This document shows, one piece after another, positions 1 through 7,488 of a DNA stretch of 12,153 bases (position 1 is its first letter; every line of letters starts with the position of its first letter). This DNA is from JAYPEY01 sp047618185 (lineage in GTDB: Bacteria; Verrucomicrobiota; Verrucomicrobiia; Limisphaerales; JAYPEY01), in NCBI GenBank assembly GCA_047618185.1, contig JBLHKZ010000176.1, forward strand, positions 1-12,153, read 5' to 3'. The position numbers and the translations under genes are program-made. The notes below the pieces were generated by a model. It did no database searches, was not told the DNA's origin, and was given only the letters and a program-made list of their open reading frames with translations.

Positions 1-1968
1 GGCGGCGATGTCGTCTACGATCTCGAGATCACGCCCAATCGCCCCGACCTCAACAGCGTCATCGGCATCGCCCGCGAGATCGCCGCCCTCACCGGCAATC
101 CCCTCAAACTCCCCGCGGCAGGGACGCCCCGCGACGGCGGGACCGCGTCCGACTCTGAAACCACGAACGTCAACGACCTCGTCGCCGGCCGCATCGAAGA
201 CGCCGAACTCTGTCCCCGCTACACCGCGCGCGTCATCACCGGCGTCAAAGTCGGCCCCAGCCCCGACTGGCTCCGCGACAAACTCGAGAAGATCGGCCTG
301 CGCAGCATTAACAACGTCGTCGACGTCACCAATTTCGTCATGATGGAGATTGGCCAACCATTGCACGCATTCGACTATCATTTGTTGGATAAGAAAGAAA
401 GCAAGCCGACCATCGTCGTGCGCCGCGCCGCCGCCGGAGAAAAATTCACTACGCTTGACGAAAAGGAACACGAGCTAAACCCCGACATCCTCGTCATCGC
501 GGATGAGAGCAAAGCCCTCGCCCTCGCCGGCGTCATGGGCGGCCTCAACAGCGAGATCCAGAACGACACCAAAGACGTCCTCATCGAGAGCGCCTATTTC
601 GATCCGCGAAATATCCGAGCCACCTCCAAGCGCCTCGCGCTGTCCACCGATTCCTCCTACCGCTTCGAACGCGGCTGCGATCTTGAGATCGCCGATTGGG
701 CCAGCCAGCGAGCCGCGCAACTGATTCTCGAAACCGCCGGCGGCCAACTCGCTGAAGGATTGATCGACGCTTATCCGGCAAAACACGAAACTAGGGAAGT
801 CACGCTGCGCCACGCCAAGTGCGACCAGCTCCTCGGCGTCACGATCGCCCCTGCCGAGCAGATCAAGATGCTACAGGGCCTCGAGCTCGAACTCACCGGC
901 CAGGACGGCGAAACATCCGCTTCCTTCCGCGTCCCGTCCTTCCGCGTCGACATCAAACGCGAGATCGATCTGATCGAAGAAGTCTGCCGCGTCTACGGCG
1001 TCGACAAGATACCCTCCACGCCGCCGCGCGGAGCGACCGGCTCGAATACCTACGACGCCGGCCACGACGAACTCGCCCATTGCCGCGGCATCCTTTGCGG
1101 CCTCGGCCTGAACGAAGCCCAGGGCCAGACGCTGATCTCCGAGGCCTCCGCTCAGCTCGCCGCCGACGATTACATCCCCCTGCTCTACCCCTTGAGCCAG
1201 GACATGAACGTCGTTCGCCCGAGTCTCCTCCCGGGCCTGCTGGACATCCTGAAGCACAATCTGAATCACAAGAACGCCAACGTCGCGCTCTTCGAAATCG
1301 GCCGAACCTTCTCGCCCGGCGAGGCATCCACCAACGAACAGCGCAGCCTCGCGATCGCGCTGACCGGCGACCGCGGCTCCGAGTCCTGGAAGAGCGGCGA
1401 AGAGACCGGCAAGTGCGACATCTTCGATCTTAAGGGCGCTCTCGAAGCCTTTTTCGAGCGGCTCGGCCTGCGCGGTTTCAACTTCAATCGCCGCGACGAG
1501 GAAACCAATCTCTTCGTCGAATCTGCAACCCTGCAGCTCGGCAAACAAAGCCTCGGACAAATCGGCCAACTCAAGCCGCTGCTCGCCCGCGACTACGACC
1601 TTCGCGACCCAGTCTTCCTCGCCGAACTGAATCTCGACAAACTCCTGTCACTCGGACGCGCGGCCAAATCCTTCAAGCAACTCGCCAAGCACCCGACCAT
1701 CCGCCGCGACATTGCCATGCTGGTCGACGATTCGACCACCCACGACGACGTGACGCGCACAATCAAGAAGACTAAACCCGATCACCTCGAGTCGGTGGAG
1801 ATTTTCGATGTCTACCGCGGCGAAGGCATCCCCGACGGCAAGAAGAGCGTCGCTTACGCGCTGACCTTTCGCCACGAGGAGCGCTCGCTCAAGGACAAGG
1901 AAGCCGACAAGGCCCACGCCAAAGTCGTCGAAGCGCTGCAGTCAAAGCTCGGCGCGGAGATTCGCTGA
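1..1968 (+). CDS. pheT: Phenylalanyl-tRNA synthetase beta subunit, 5' end missing
   Basis: This is the larger subunit of the cytoplasmic (alphabeta)2 enzyme that charges tRNA-Phe. The frame is open from the first base, so the start and the N-terminal tRNA-binding domain (roughly 150 residues) lie upstream; 655 residues are present against about 800 in full-length bacterial PheT. In window residues, LEITPNRPDLNSV (8-20) and GLRSINNVVDVTNFVMMEIG (99-118) followed by QPLHAFDY mark the B3/B4 editing and core region. The segment ending EEVCRVYGVDKIP is the B5 domain. The last ~95 residues, with HPTIRRDIAMLV, GEGIPDGKKSVAY and RSLKDKEAD, form the C-terminal FDX-ACB anticodon-binding domain. pheS would be expected just upstream, as in most bacteria. 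No frame break is seen. Identification is secure. Confidence 0.97.
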   Translation, partial: GGDVVYDLEITPNRPDLNSVIGIAREIAALTGNPLKLPAAGTPRDGGTASDSETTNVNDLVAGRIEDAELCPRYTARVITGVKVGPSPDWLRDKLEKIGLRSINNVVDVTNFVMMEIGQPLHAFDYHLLDKKESKPTIVVRRAAAGEKFTTLDEKEHELNPDILVIADESKALALAGVMGGLNSEIQNDTKDVLIESAYFDPRNIRATSKRLALSTDSSYRFERGCDLEIADWASQRAAQLILETAGGQLAEGLIDAYPAKHETREVTLRHAKCDQLLGVTIAPAEQIKMLQGLELELTGQDGETSASFRVPSFRVDIKREIDLIEEVCRVYGVDKIPSTPPRGATGSNTYDAGHDELAHCRGILCGLGLNEAQGQTLISEASAQLAADDYIPLLYPLSQDMNVVRPSLLPGLLDILKHNLNHKNANVALFEIGRTFSPGEASTNEQRSLAIALTGDRGSESWKSGEETGKCDIFDLKGALEAFFERLGLRGFNFNRRDEETNLFVESATLQLGKQSLGQIGQLKPLLARDYDLRDPVFLAELNLDKLLSLGRAAKSFKQLAKHPTIRRDIAMLVDDSTTHDDVTRTIKKTKPDHLESVEIFDVYRGEGIPDGKKSVAYALTFRHEERSLKDKEADKAHAKVVEALQSKLGAEIR

Positions 1969-1995
1969 CGCCGAATAGTTCGAACACGGCCAAAC

Positions 1996-2128
1996 TTCGT
2001 AGCCGCAATCTTGAGATTGCGCCGTCAGGCATCACAACCCGGTCTTGGAACGGAATCATCGGTCAGAACCCCACCCGTTGACACGCATCCGAATTCGCTG
2101 CGCGCGATCTGAAGATCTCGGCTACGAA
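1996..2128. repeat. Imperfect inverted repeat downstream of pheT
   Basis: Two 28-nt arms, 1996-2023 and 2101-2128, are reverse complements at 23 of 28 positions, including the terminal TTCGTAGCCG. They flank a 77-nt spacer. Each arm also folds on itself: GCAATCT/AGATTGC (2005-2020, 2-nt loop) in the left arm and GATCT/AGATC (2106-2117, 2-nt loop) in the right. No T-tract follows, so it does not look like an intrinsic terminator. The nested-palindrome design suggests a dispersed non-coding repeat or a MITE-like relic. Confidence 0.7.
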
Positions 2129-2159
2129 CACCCGCAAATTTCACATCAAGAGGAAGCTC

Positions 2160-2189
2160 TTTATCCGTGTCCATCTGTGTTCATCTGTG
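2160..2189. repeat. 10-nt-period tandem repeat
   Basis: Three 10-nt units follow one another exactly: TTTATCCGTG, TCCATCTGTG and TTCATCTGTG, with GTTAAAC after them. The last two differ at one position. On the minus strand it reads as CACAGATGAA-like units. From memory, very similar strings recur between genes in many environmental bacterial genomes and give spurious peptides containing TTDEHRWTRI, as the minus frame does here. The unit ends 18 nt before the ATG of the next gene, so it lies in that gene's leader or promoter region. Function unknown. Confidence 0.75.
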
Positions 2190-2207
2190 GTTAAACTTCC
2201 GCCCAGA

Positions 2208-3644
2208 ATGAAACGATTCCTGACCCTTGTTTTACTTGTATCGATTTGCGCGACATCGGTCGCACAAACGAAACCCGGCCTCCGCGTGGGCACGGCCGCC
2301 GTTGAGATCAATCCCGACGTCGTCCCCTTCCAGCTCCGTTCTGGTCCCTCGAAATACATCCACGATCCGCTTCACGTCCGCGCGGTCGCCTTTCAAAACG
2401 GAGAAGGCCGCGCCGTCATCGCCTTGATCGACGCCATCGGGTATGGGCGCGAGCGATCAGACATAGCCAAACACATCGTCGCCAAACGCACTGGCTGGAA
2501 GCCCGAGGAGATGCTCGTCAGCGCCACCCACACCCACACCGCGCCCAAGGGCGGCGACACTTCCCCAGGTCGGATCGCCTATGAGAAAAAGCGCTTCGAC
2601 GGCATCGTGGCGGCGCTGACTCAGGCCATCGAATCGCTCGAACCCGCCAACGTCGGTTTCAGCTCCGACGAGGAAACCACCGAGGTTCTCAACCGCCGCT
2701 GGCATTTGAGACCCGGCACGATGGACAAGAATCCTCTGGGCGGCTTCGACAAGGTCCGGATGAATCCGCCGCGCGACAAGATTGTCAGCCCGGCCGGCCC
2801 GACCGATCCTGAGGTCGGCGTCATCTACGCCCGCACCAAGCGAGGCAAGCCCCTTGGACTCATCGCCAACTTCGCTTTGCACTACGTCGGCGGCATTCCC
2901 AAGATCACCGAAGAGAACGGCAAGATCGTGGGCATGGCGTCGGCCGATTATTTCGGAGAATTCGCGCGCATCATGCCACATCGCGTGGGCGGCTCGAGAC
3001 CGCCCACAAACTTCGTCGCTTTCATCAACAACGGCTCCAGCGGCGACATCAACAACATCGACTTCACGCGCACCCGCGCGCCTCGCGCTCCCTTCGAACA
3101 GATCCGCATCGTCGCCGGCAAGACCGCCGACGCCGCCTGGCGCGCGGTGAAAAAGATCGAGACTTACGACGACAATCCCTTGATCGCCGTTCGCCAGAGG
3201 GAAATCACCTTGAAATATCGCGTCCCCTCCGACGAACAGGTCGCCGCCGCCGAAGCGATTCTCGAACTGCCTCGCAAGGAGCGCGCCGCCATCAACAAAC
3301 GCGCCGATTCGGTCTCGAGGCGAACCCTTCTTCACCGGGGACCAGACCGTCCGACAGATGAGAAAGTTTTGATTCAGGCCATTCGCATCGGCGATCAGGC
3401 CGTGGTGACAATGCCGTTTGAAGTCCTCGTGGAAATTGGTTTGGAGATCAAGGAGAAGAGCCCGTTTCCCCACACGATGTTCGTCGAACTCGCCAACGGC
3501 AGCTACGGCTACCTGCCCCCGCCTCATCAGATTGAGCTAGGCGGCTACGAAGCCTGGCTCGGCGTCTCCAAATTCCAGGTCGACGCCTCGGTGATCCTGA
3601 CCCGCAATCTGCTACAAATGCTCGCGGAGCTGCGCGCCCTCTAG
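2208..3644 (+). CDS. Exported neutral/alkaline ceramidase N-terminal-domain protein
   Basis: The protein has 478 residues. The start is the ATG at 2208, which directly gives a signal peptide (MKRFLTLVLLVSICATSVAQ, cleavage near residue 20). An in-frame GTG at 2187 lies inside the upstream tandem repeat and is unlikely. No clear Shine-Dalgarno is present. The fold resembles the neutral ceramidase N-terminal domain: LRVGTAAVEINP (25-36), SATHTHTAP (105-113) with zinc-ligand histidines, NFALHYVGG (221-229) with a second histidine site, NNGSSGDINNID (274-285), PFE (403-405) and SYGYLPPPHQIELGGYEAW (432-450). In true ceramidases the GDxSPN motif carries the serine nucleophile; here the aligned stretch reads GDINNI, so that serine seems to be absent. 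The family call is firm but the substrate is unknown; it may be an amidase or ester hydrolase acting outside the cytoplasm. It is the first gene of a tight three-gene unit. Confidence 0.85.
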   Translation: MKRFLTLVLLVSICATSVAQTKPGLRVGTAAVEINPDVVPFQLRSGPSKYIHDPLHVRAVAFQNGEGRAVIALIDAIGYGRERSDIAKHIVAKRTGWKPEEMLVSATHTHTAPKGGDTSPGRIAYEKKRFDGIVAALTQAIESLEPANVGFSSDEETTEVLNRRWHLRPGTMDKNPLGGFDKVRMNPPRDKIVSPAGPTDPEVGVIYARTKRGKPLGLIANFALHYVGGIPKITEENGKIVGMASADYFGEFARIMPHRVGGSRPPTNFVAFINNGSSGDINNIDFTRTRAPRAPFEQIRIVAGKTADAAWRAVKKIETYDDNPLIAVRQREITLKYRVPSDEQVAAAEAILELPRKERAAINKRADSVSRRTLLHRGPDRPTDEKVLIQAIRIGDQAVVTMPFEVLVEIGLEIKEKSPFPHTMFVELANGSYGYLPPPHQIELGGYEAWLGVSKFQVDASVILTRNLLQMLAELRAL

Positions 3645-3649
3645 GGAGA
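3643..3649 (+). promoter_or_regulatory. Ribosome binding site of the LMF gene
   Basis: AGGGAGA overlaps the last two bases of the upstream stop codon and sits 5 nt before the ATG at 3655. It is the only convincing Shine-Dalgarno in the window. It supports 3655 as the start even though that ATG is in a repeat element. Confidence 0.6.
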
Positions 3650-3654
3650 CGACC

Positions 3655-5409
3655 ATGGAGGGACGAGCCCGCGAGTCCGAAACACGGGAGGGAGATCCGA
3701 GCGAAACGGACTCGCAAGCTCGTCCCTCCAAGTCCAGGAATTCGGGTCCCACAACCTGGCAAACAAAACTCAAATCCCTTCGCGGACGACGCCCCTTCGT
3801 CGACCGAGCCATCTCCGCCTGGCAAAGCCAACGCTCTTCCTTCTTCCTCCCGCGCTGGATTTTCCTGCGCCTGCTCGGTCTGATTTACCTGATCGCCTTC
3901 GTGTCGCTCTGGACCCAGATCGACGGACTCGTCGGGAGCACGGGCATTTCGCCCGCCGCGGATTTCCTGCAAGCCGCTGAAGCTCATTTCGAGGGCAGGA
4001 GCTTCGCCAACGTCCCGACGCTTTGCTGGCTCAATTCCAGCGATGGCTTCCTGCATTTCCTTTGCGGCGCAGGTGTCGTGATCTCACTGCTGCTCATCGC
4101 CGGCATCCTTCCGATCATCGATCTCATCCTGCTTTGGATTCTCTATCTCTCGCTCTGCTCGGTCTGTGGAGTCTTCCTTGGGTTTCAGTGGGACGTGCTG
4201 CTGCTGGAAACCGGCTTCCTGGCGATCTTTCTCGCCCCCGCCCAGATCCGGCCGCGCTTTTCAAAAGAAAAACCGCCCTCGCGAATCGCCCTCTTTCTTT
4301 TCCACTGGCTGCTGTTTCGGCTGATGTTCATGTCTGGCGCGGTCAAGCTGCTGGCGACTTCCAACCTGGCCTGGCAGGATCTCTCCGCGCTGGCCGTCCA
4401 CTACGAAACGCAGCCGCTGCCCACCTGGATCGGCTGGCACGCGCATCAAGCGCCCCTGGGTTTTCACAAGTTCTGCGTGCTGGTCACATTCGGCATCGAA
4501 TTGATCCTGCCCGCCTTCATCTTCGGATTTCGCCGCAGCCGGATGGTCGCTTTTTTCCCCTTTGTCGGACTGATGGCGATCATCGCCCTGACGGGAAACT
4601 ACACTTTTTTTAATCTACTCACGGCTGCGCTCTGCTTGCTGCTGCTGGATGATCGTTTCTTACGACGATTCTTTCCGCGGCGCTGGTTCAAGATGCCGTC
4701 GGGCGCAATTGGCGGAACCGATGCCGAGACCGAAAACGGCCAGAATAAAGACCCATCAGATGAGACCCAAGTCCAACTGCCGCGCTGGCGGACTGGTCTT
4801 CAGCGGACGCAAACCATCGCCATGGCCGCCGTGGCTTTTGTCATCGTTTCCATGAGCGGCGCCCAGGAAGCCCTTCGCCTGCGCGACAGCTTCCTGGTGC
4901 CCTATTTCATCGAAGGCCCGATAACCAGATATCATGGAGCTCTGCGCGGCAAGCTGGGGCCATTTCGAAGCGTGAACAGCTACGGCCTCTTCGCCTCGAT
5001 GACGACAACCCGTCCGGAAATCGTCGTCGAAGGCAGCGACGACGGTCGCGAATGGAAAGCCTACGAATTCACCTGGAAGCCCGGCGCGCTCGATCACAAA
5101 CCCGGCTTCGTCCAGCCCCACCAGCCCCGCCTCGACTGGCAGATGTGGTTCGCCGCGCTGGGCGACTATCGACAGAATCCCTGGCTCATCAATTTCCAGG
5201 TCCGCCTGCTCGAAGGCGAACCCGCGGTGCTCGCGTTGATCGAAGAGAATCCCTTTCCCGACCGGCCGCCCCGCTACATCCGTTCCGTGCTGTATCAATA
5301 CAACTTCACCGATGGAGCAGCGCGGGAATCGACCGGCCAATGGTGGCGACGCGAACGTCTCGGCCTTTACAGCCCGCCCTTTTCGTTGGAACAGTTACAG
5401 CGTCGATGA
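3655..5409 (+). CDS. Lipase maturation factor (LMF1-like) family membrane protein
   Basis: The protein has 584 residues and is integral to the membrane. Hydrophobic segments are seen near residues 68-86, 132-152, 153-175, 180-195, 211-234, 270-291, 298-312, 317-332 and 386-402. Family hallmarks are LRLLGLIYLIAF (71-82), FQWDVLLLETGFLAIFLAP (177-195), HYETQPLPTWIGWHAHQ (249-265), LTGNYTFFNLLTAALCLLLL (312-331), FRSVNSYGLF (437-446), HQPRLDWQMWFAALG (489-503) and NPWLINF (508-514). Vertebrate LMF1 is an ER protein needed for folding of secreted lipases; the role of bacterial members is not established. The ATG is supported by AGGGAGA just upstream. The first ~65 residues are polar, unlike the rest, and residues 1-25 are encoded by an inverted repeat. 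It lies 10 nt after the ceramidase-domain gene and overlaps the HEAT gene by 4 nt, so co-translation is likely. Confidence 0.92.
   Translation: MEGRARESETREGDPSETDSQARPSKSRNSGPTTWQTKLKSLRGRRPFVDRAISAWQSQRSSFFLPRWIFLRLLGLIYLIAFVSLWTQIDGLVGSTGISPAADFLQAAEAHFEGRSFANVPTLCWLNSSDGFLHFLCGAGVVISLLLIAGILPIIDLILLWILYLSLCSVCGVFLGFQWDVLLLETGFLAIFLAPAQIRPRFSKEKPPSRIALFLFHWLLFRLMFMSGAVKLLATSNLAWQDLSALAVHYETQPLPTWIGWHAHQAPLGFHKFCVLVTFGIELILPAFIFGFRRSRMVAFFPFVGLMAIIALTGNYTFFNLLTAALCLLLLDDRFLRRFFPRRWFKMPSGAIGGTDAETENGQNKDPSDETQVQLPRWRTGLQRTQTIAMAAVAFVIVSMSGAQEALRLRDSFLVPYFIEGPITRYHGALRGKLGPFRSVNSYGLFASMTTTRPEIVVEGSDDGREWKAYEFTWKPGALDHKPGFVQPHQPRLDWQMWFAALGDYRQNPWLINFQVRLLEGEPAVLALIEENPFPDRPPRYIRSVLYQYNFTDGAARESTGQWWRRERLGLYSPPFSLEQLQRR
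3656..3730. repeat. 75-bp inverted-repeat element covering the LMF start
   Basis: Arms 3656-3679 and 3707-3730 are 24 nt each and complementary at 22 of 24 positions. They begin TGGAGGGACGAGC and end in the matching GCTCGTCCCTCCA, with a 27-nt loop. The first two bases of the left arm (TG) combine with A3655 to form the start codon of the LMF gene. The element is exactly 75 bp, 25 codons, and stays open in the coding frame. Its outer sequence resembles the arms of the element at 7276-7422. Confidence 0.8.
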
Positions 5410-7121
5410 AGGAGAAATCACAGCCATCCGAGAGGGACGACGAAGCGCCCAACGTTTCGGCCGAGTCCGCCTCAACCGCGCCGAGAATGCTGCGCCCCCG
5501 CCTGCTTGCCGGCGTTGCGCTGTGCCTTGCAATCTACTTCATCAATGACTGGCGCCCCTGGGAACCGCGCTATCACGGCGCGCCTCTCAGTCATTGGCTC
5601 GAAACGCTCAAGAGCGCGGACCATGGATATCGCGCTTCAGCTATCCTGTTGGAAATAGGTCCGCCAGCCGTCCCCGGCCTCGCCAGAGCCCTGCTCGACA
5701 AACCATCGGCCTTCGACCGACGCTACGCTTCCTTTCACGCGAAATTGCCGACGTCGATCTCCGAATTCCTTCCAGCGCCCGAGACCGGTTTCATGCGCGG
5801 CAGTGTGCTCGCGGCATCGACGTTGGCCTCGATGGGGCCCGCCGCGGAGCCGGCATTGCCGCAGCTGCGCGCCATCCTCGCCGGCCCCATCCATCCTGCG
5901 CGCCAGTCCGTCATTCTTTGCCTGAGCTCCATCTTGCCCGAAGATCGAGAATCCATTGTCACGATGGCGAATGCCTGGGCGGCCGCGCCCGCGCCCGGGC
6001 GCCACGATTTCTACACGCTGCTCGACATCATTTTTTCCCGCAGCCCCGAAGCCATCGATCATGCGGCTCCCATAATAATCGAAACACTGAAAGACGAATG
6101 GACTCTATCCAGCACGAATTCCCGTTTTCACAATCAGCTGATTATGAGCCTGAGGCGCCTGTCGCCCGAAAATCCAAACACGCCGGCGGCGATCGAGATT
6201 CTTTCGAAGTATGCTGGTTCAAAATTCGAGTTGCAGGGGCCGCCGGCCCAAATCGTTCTATGGAAACTTGCGCCTCAACGGTTCCGCCCCGGCGAACGCG
6301 CGGAAGTTCTCGTCAAATACATCGCCTCCACGGATCCCTGGACGCGGTTCCATGCGTGCACGTGTCTCTTACACCTTGTGGGCACACCCGACGCGCCCCC
6401 GATCGCCAGGGCGCTTGTCGAGATGGTTCGCCGGGACGAGAACACGGCCGAAGAGGCTATCATCGCGCTCGCCTACCTCGAAGCCGACGCCGAACCCGCA
6501 GTCCCATGGTTGAGGGAACTTGCCTCGAAAAAAGGCGGACGATATCGACTTCTCGCCGCGGCGATGCTGTGGGACATCACACAGGACACCGAAACCATCG
6601 TGCCGCTGTTCATCGAATCACTCGATTCGCCTGAAGGCCCCCATCCTGACTCCACGCGACTCGGAGCGGTAATGATGCTCTCGGAGATTGGAGCGCCCGC
6701 TGCGGCAGCCTTGCCTCATTTACGACGCCATCCGGAAACTGACGACGACGGACTTCAATTCGAAATCGCCGTGGCTCTCTGGAAAATCGATGGCGACGCG
6801 ACACCGCTCATTTCAATTCTAAAAAGTCACTTCAATGATTTCCATAACGCCGCCGGTCCTAAGATCCATTGGAACACCTTTCCGGCGTATCCCGTGAGTG
6901 ATATCGCCACCATGCAAATGCTGGGAGAGATGGGGCCCAAAGCTAAAACCCTCGCCGCCGATCTCGCCCTGGTGATCAATCATCCCTACTCCCCGAAACT
7001 ACTGAAGGAGGCCGCGCTAAAAGCTCTTCGCCAGGTAGACCCCGCCGCGCTCGATCAAGTCGACCCCGCCATTTTGAAGGAGTATCTTCCCCGGATTGAC
7101 CGGCTTCCTGTCCCCGAGTAA
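5406..7121 (+). CDS. Membrane-anchored HEAT-repeat protein
   Basis: The protein has 571 residues. The ATG overlaps the LMF stop codon as ATGA (5406-5409), typical of translational coupling. The frame stays open farther upstream, but that part overlaps LMF coding sequence. A polar N-terminus (1-30) precedes one membrane segment (about 31-47), then FINDWRPWEPRYHGAPLSHWL (45-65) split over the membrane exit, so the bulk is probably outside the cytoplasm. The rest is helical HEAT/PBS-like repeats, for example around LLEIGPPAVPGLARALL (81-97), TLASMGPAAEPALPQL (139-154), MLSEIGAPAAAALPHL (421-436) and MLGEMGPKAKTLAADL (504-519). HEAT arrays usually bind proteins, and no catalytic motif is visible. 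The Y-x-G-x-x-L-S-x-W-L signature after the anchor is, from memory, shared by many HEAT paralogues of Verrucomicrobiota and Planctomycetota. A damaged tandem copy follows at 7539. Confidence 0.85.
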   Translation: MKEKSQPSERDDEAPNVSAESASTAPRMLRPRLLAGVALCLAIYFINDWRPWEPRYHGAPLSHWLETLKSADHGYRASAILLEIGPPAVPGLARALLDKPSAFDRRYASFHAKLPTSISEFLPAPETGFMRGSVLAASTLASMGPAAEPALPQLRAILAGPIHPARQSVILCLSSILPEDRESIVTMANAWAAAPAPGRHDFYTLLDIIFSRSPEAIDHAAPIIIETLKDEWTLSSTNSRFHNQLIMSLRRLSPENPNTPAAIEILSKYAGSKFELQGPPAQIVLWKLAPQRFRPGERAEVLVKYIASTDPWTRFHACTCLLHLVGTPDAPPIARALVEMVRRDENTAEEAIIALAYLEADAEPAVPWLRELASKKGGRYRLLAAAMLWDITQDTETIVPLFIESLDSPEGPHPDSTRLGAVMMLSEIGAPAAAALPHLRRHPETDDDGLQFEIAVALWKIDGDATPLISILKSHFNDFHNAAGPKIHWNTFPAYPVSDIATMQMLGEMGPKAKTLAADLALVINHPYSPKLLKEAALKALRQVDPAALDQVDPAILKEYLPRIDRLPVPE

Positions 7122-7177
7122 ATCCGGCCCGCCAGCCACTCGTCGCGCTCGGCCACGATCGTCTAAATCCAGGTTGA

Positions 7178-7193
7178 AAAGCCCGACCGCGCA
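7178..7193 (+). repeat. Direct repeat AAAGCCCGACCGCGCA, copy 1
   Basis: Identical to 7473-7488 and matching 8523-8538 at 15 of 16 positions. It begins 57 nt after the stop of the intact HEAT gene; the third copy begins 56 nt after the stop of the broken HEAT gene. The similar placement hints that it was part of the duplicated unit, but the flanking bases are otherwise not clearly alike. Confidence 0.55.
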
Positions 7194-7275
7194 GTTCAGT
7201 TTCTGGAAACCCTACGGGAGAGGCCTTCGCAGGCCGCGATTGGGGATCACGCCATTCCTTGAGAGAGCCGGTTCA

Positions 7276-7422
7276 ACCGAAGGAAGTCAAAGGGTGGTGG
7301 GGCGAGAGTCCCCGCGAGCCCAAATCGGTATTCCGAAGGAATTAAAGACTCTTGCGCTCTTTCAGAGCATTGATATGGGCTCGCGAGGACTCTCGCCCCA
7401 CCGGTCAATGGCTTCCTTCGGT
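7276..7422. repeat. 147-bp nested palindromic, MITE-like element
   Basis: Inner arms 7296-7322 and 7376-7402 (27 nt) are complementary at 26 of 27 positions; each reads GGTGGGGCGAGAGTCC at its outer side. Outer arms ACCGAAGGAAG (7276-7286) and its complement (7412-7422) match perfectly at 11 of 11, separated from the inner arms by unpaired bases. The loop contains two more small hairpins: ATTCC-GAA-GGAAT (7330-7342) and GCTCT-TTC-AGAGC (7356-7368). It has no coding capacity, so any mobility would need a transposase supplied elsewhere. Near-perfect arms suggest either a recent arrival or selection on structure. Confidence 0.75.
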
Positions 7423-7472
7423 CGTCGGACGTTCTCACAGTATCTAGCCGATCCAAAAACTGGACTGCCCCC

Positions 7473-7488
7473 AAAGCCCGACCGCGCA
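7473..7488 (+). repeat. Direct repeat AAAGCCCGACCGCGCA, copy 2
   Basis: Exact copy of 7178-7193, located 50 nt before the GTG start of the broken HEAT gene. Together the two copies bracket the 147-bp palindromic element. Confidence 0.5.

Noticed and set aside
2078..2106. TTGACA at 2078-2083 considered as a -35 box
   Set aside because: The base run 17 nt later is CGCGCG, with no usable -10 box at 15-19 nt.
2187..2207. GTG at 2187 as start of the ceramidase-domain protein
   Set aside because: It lies in the tandem repeat and would put seven extra residues ahead of an otherwise ideal signal peptide starting at 2208.
2141..2359. Minus-strand frame of 72 codons ending in a TTDEHRWTRI-type peptide
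   Set aside because: It opposes the signal peptide region of the ceramidase-domain gene, and its tail is just the translated 10-nt repeat, a known kind of spurious product.
2457..3527. Long minus-strand open frame of 356 codons
   Set aside because: It is the mirror of the ceramidase-domain gene; the G+C-rich third positions keep the opposite strand open, and the peptide is low in recognisable pattern.
3655..3849. A later start for the LMF protein, after the inverted repeat
   Set aside because: No in-frame ATG, GTG or TTG lies between the repeat and the first membrane segment, and the only good ribosome binding site serves 3655.
5594..6634. Plus-strand open frame of 346 codons inside the HEAT gene
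   Set aside because: It is Arg/His/Pro-rich, as expected for an off-frame reading, while the other frame gives regular HEAT repeats.
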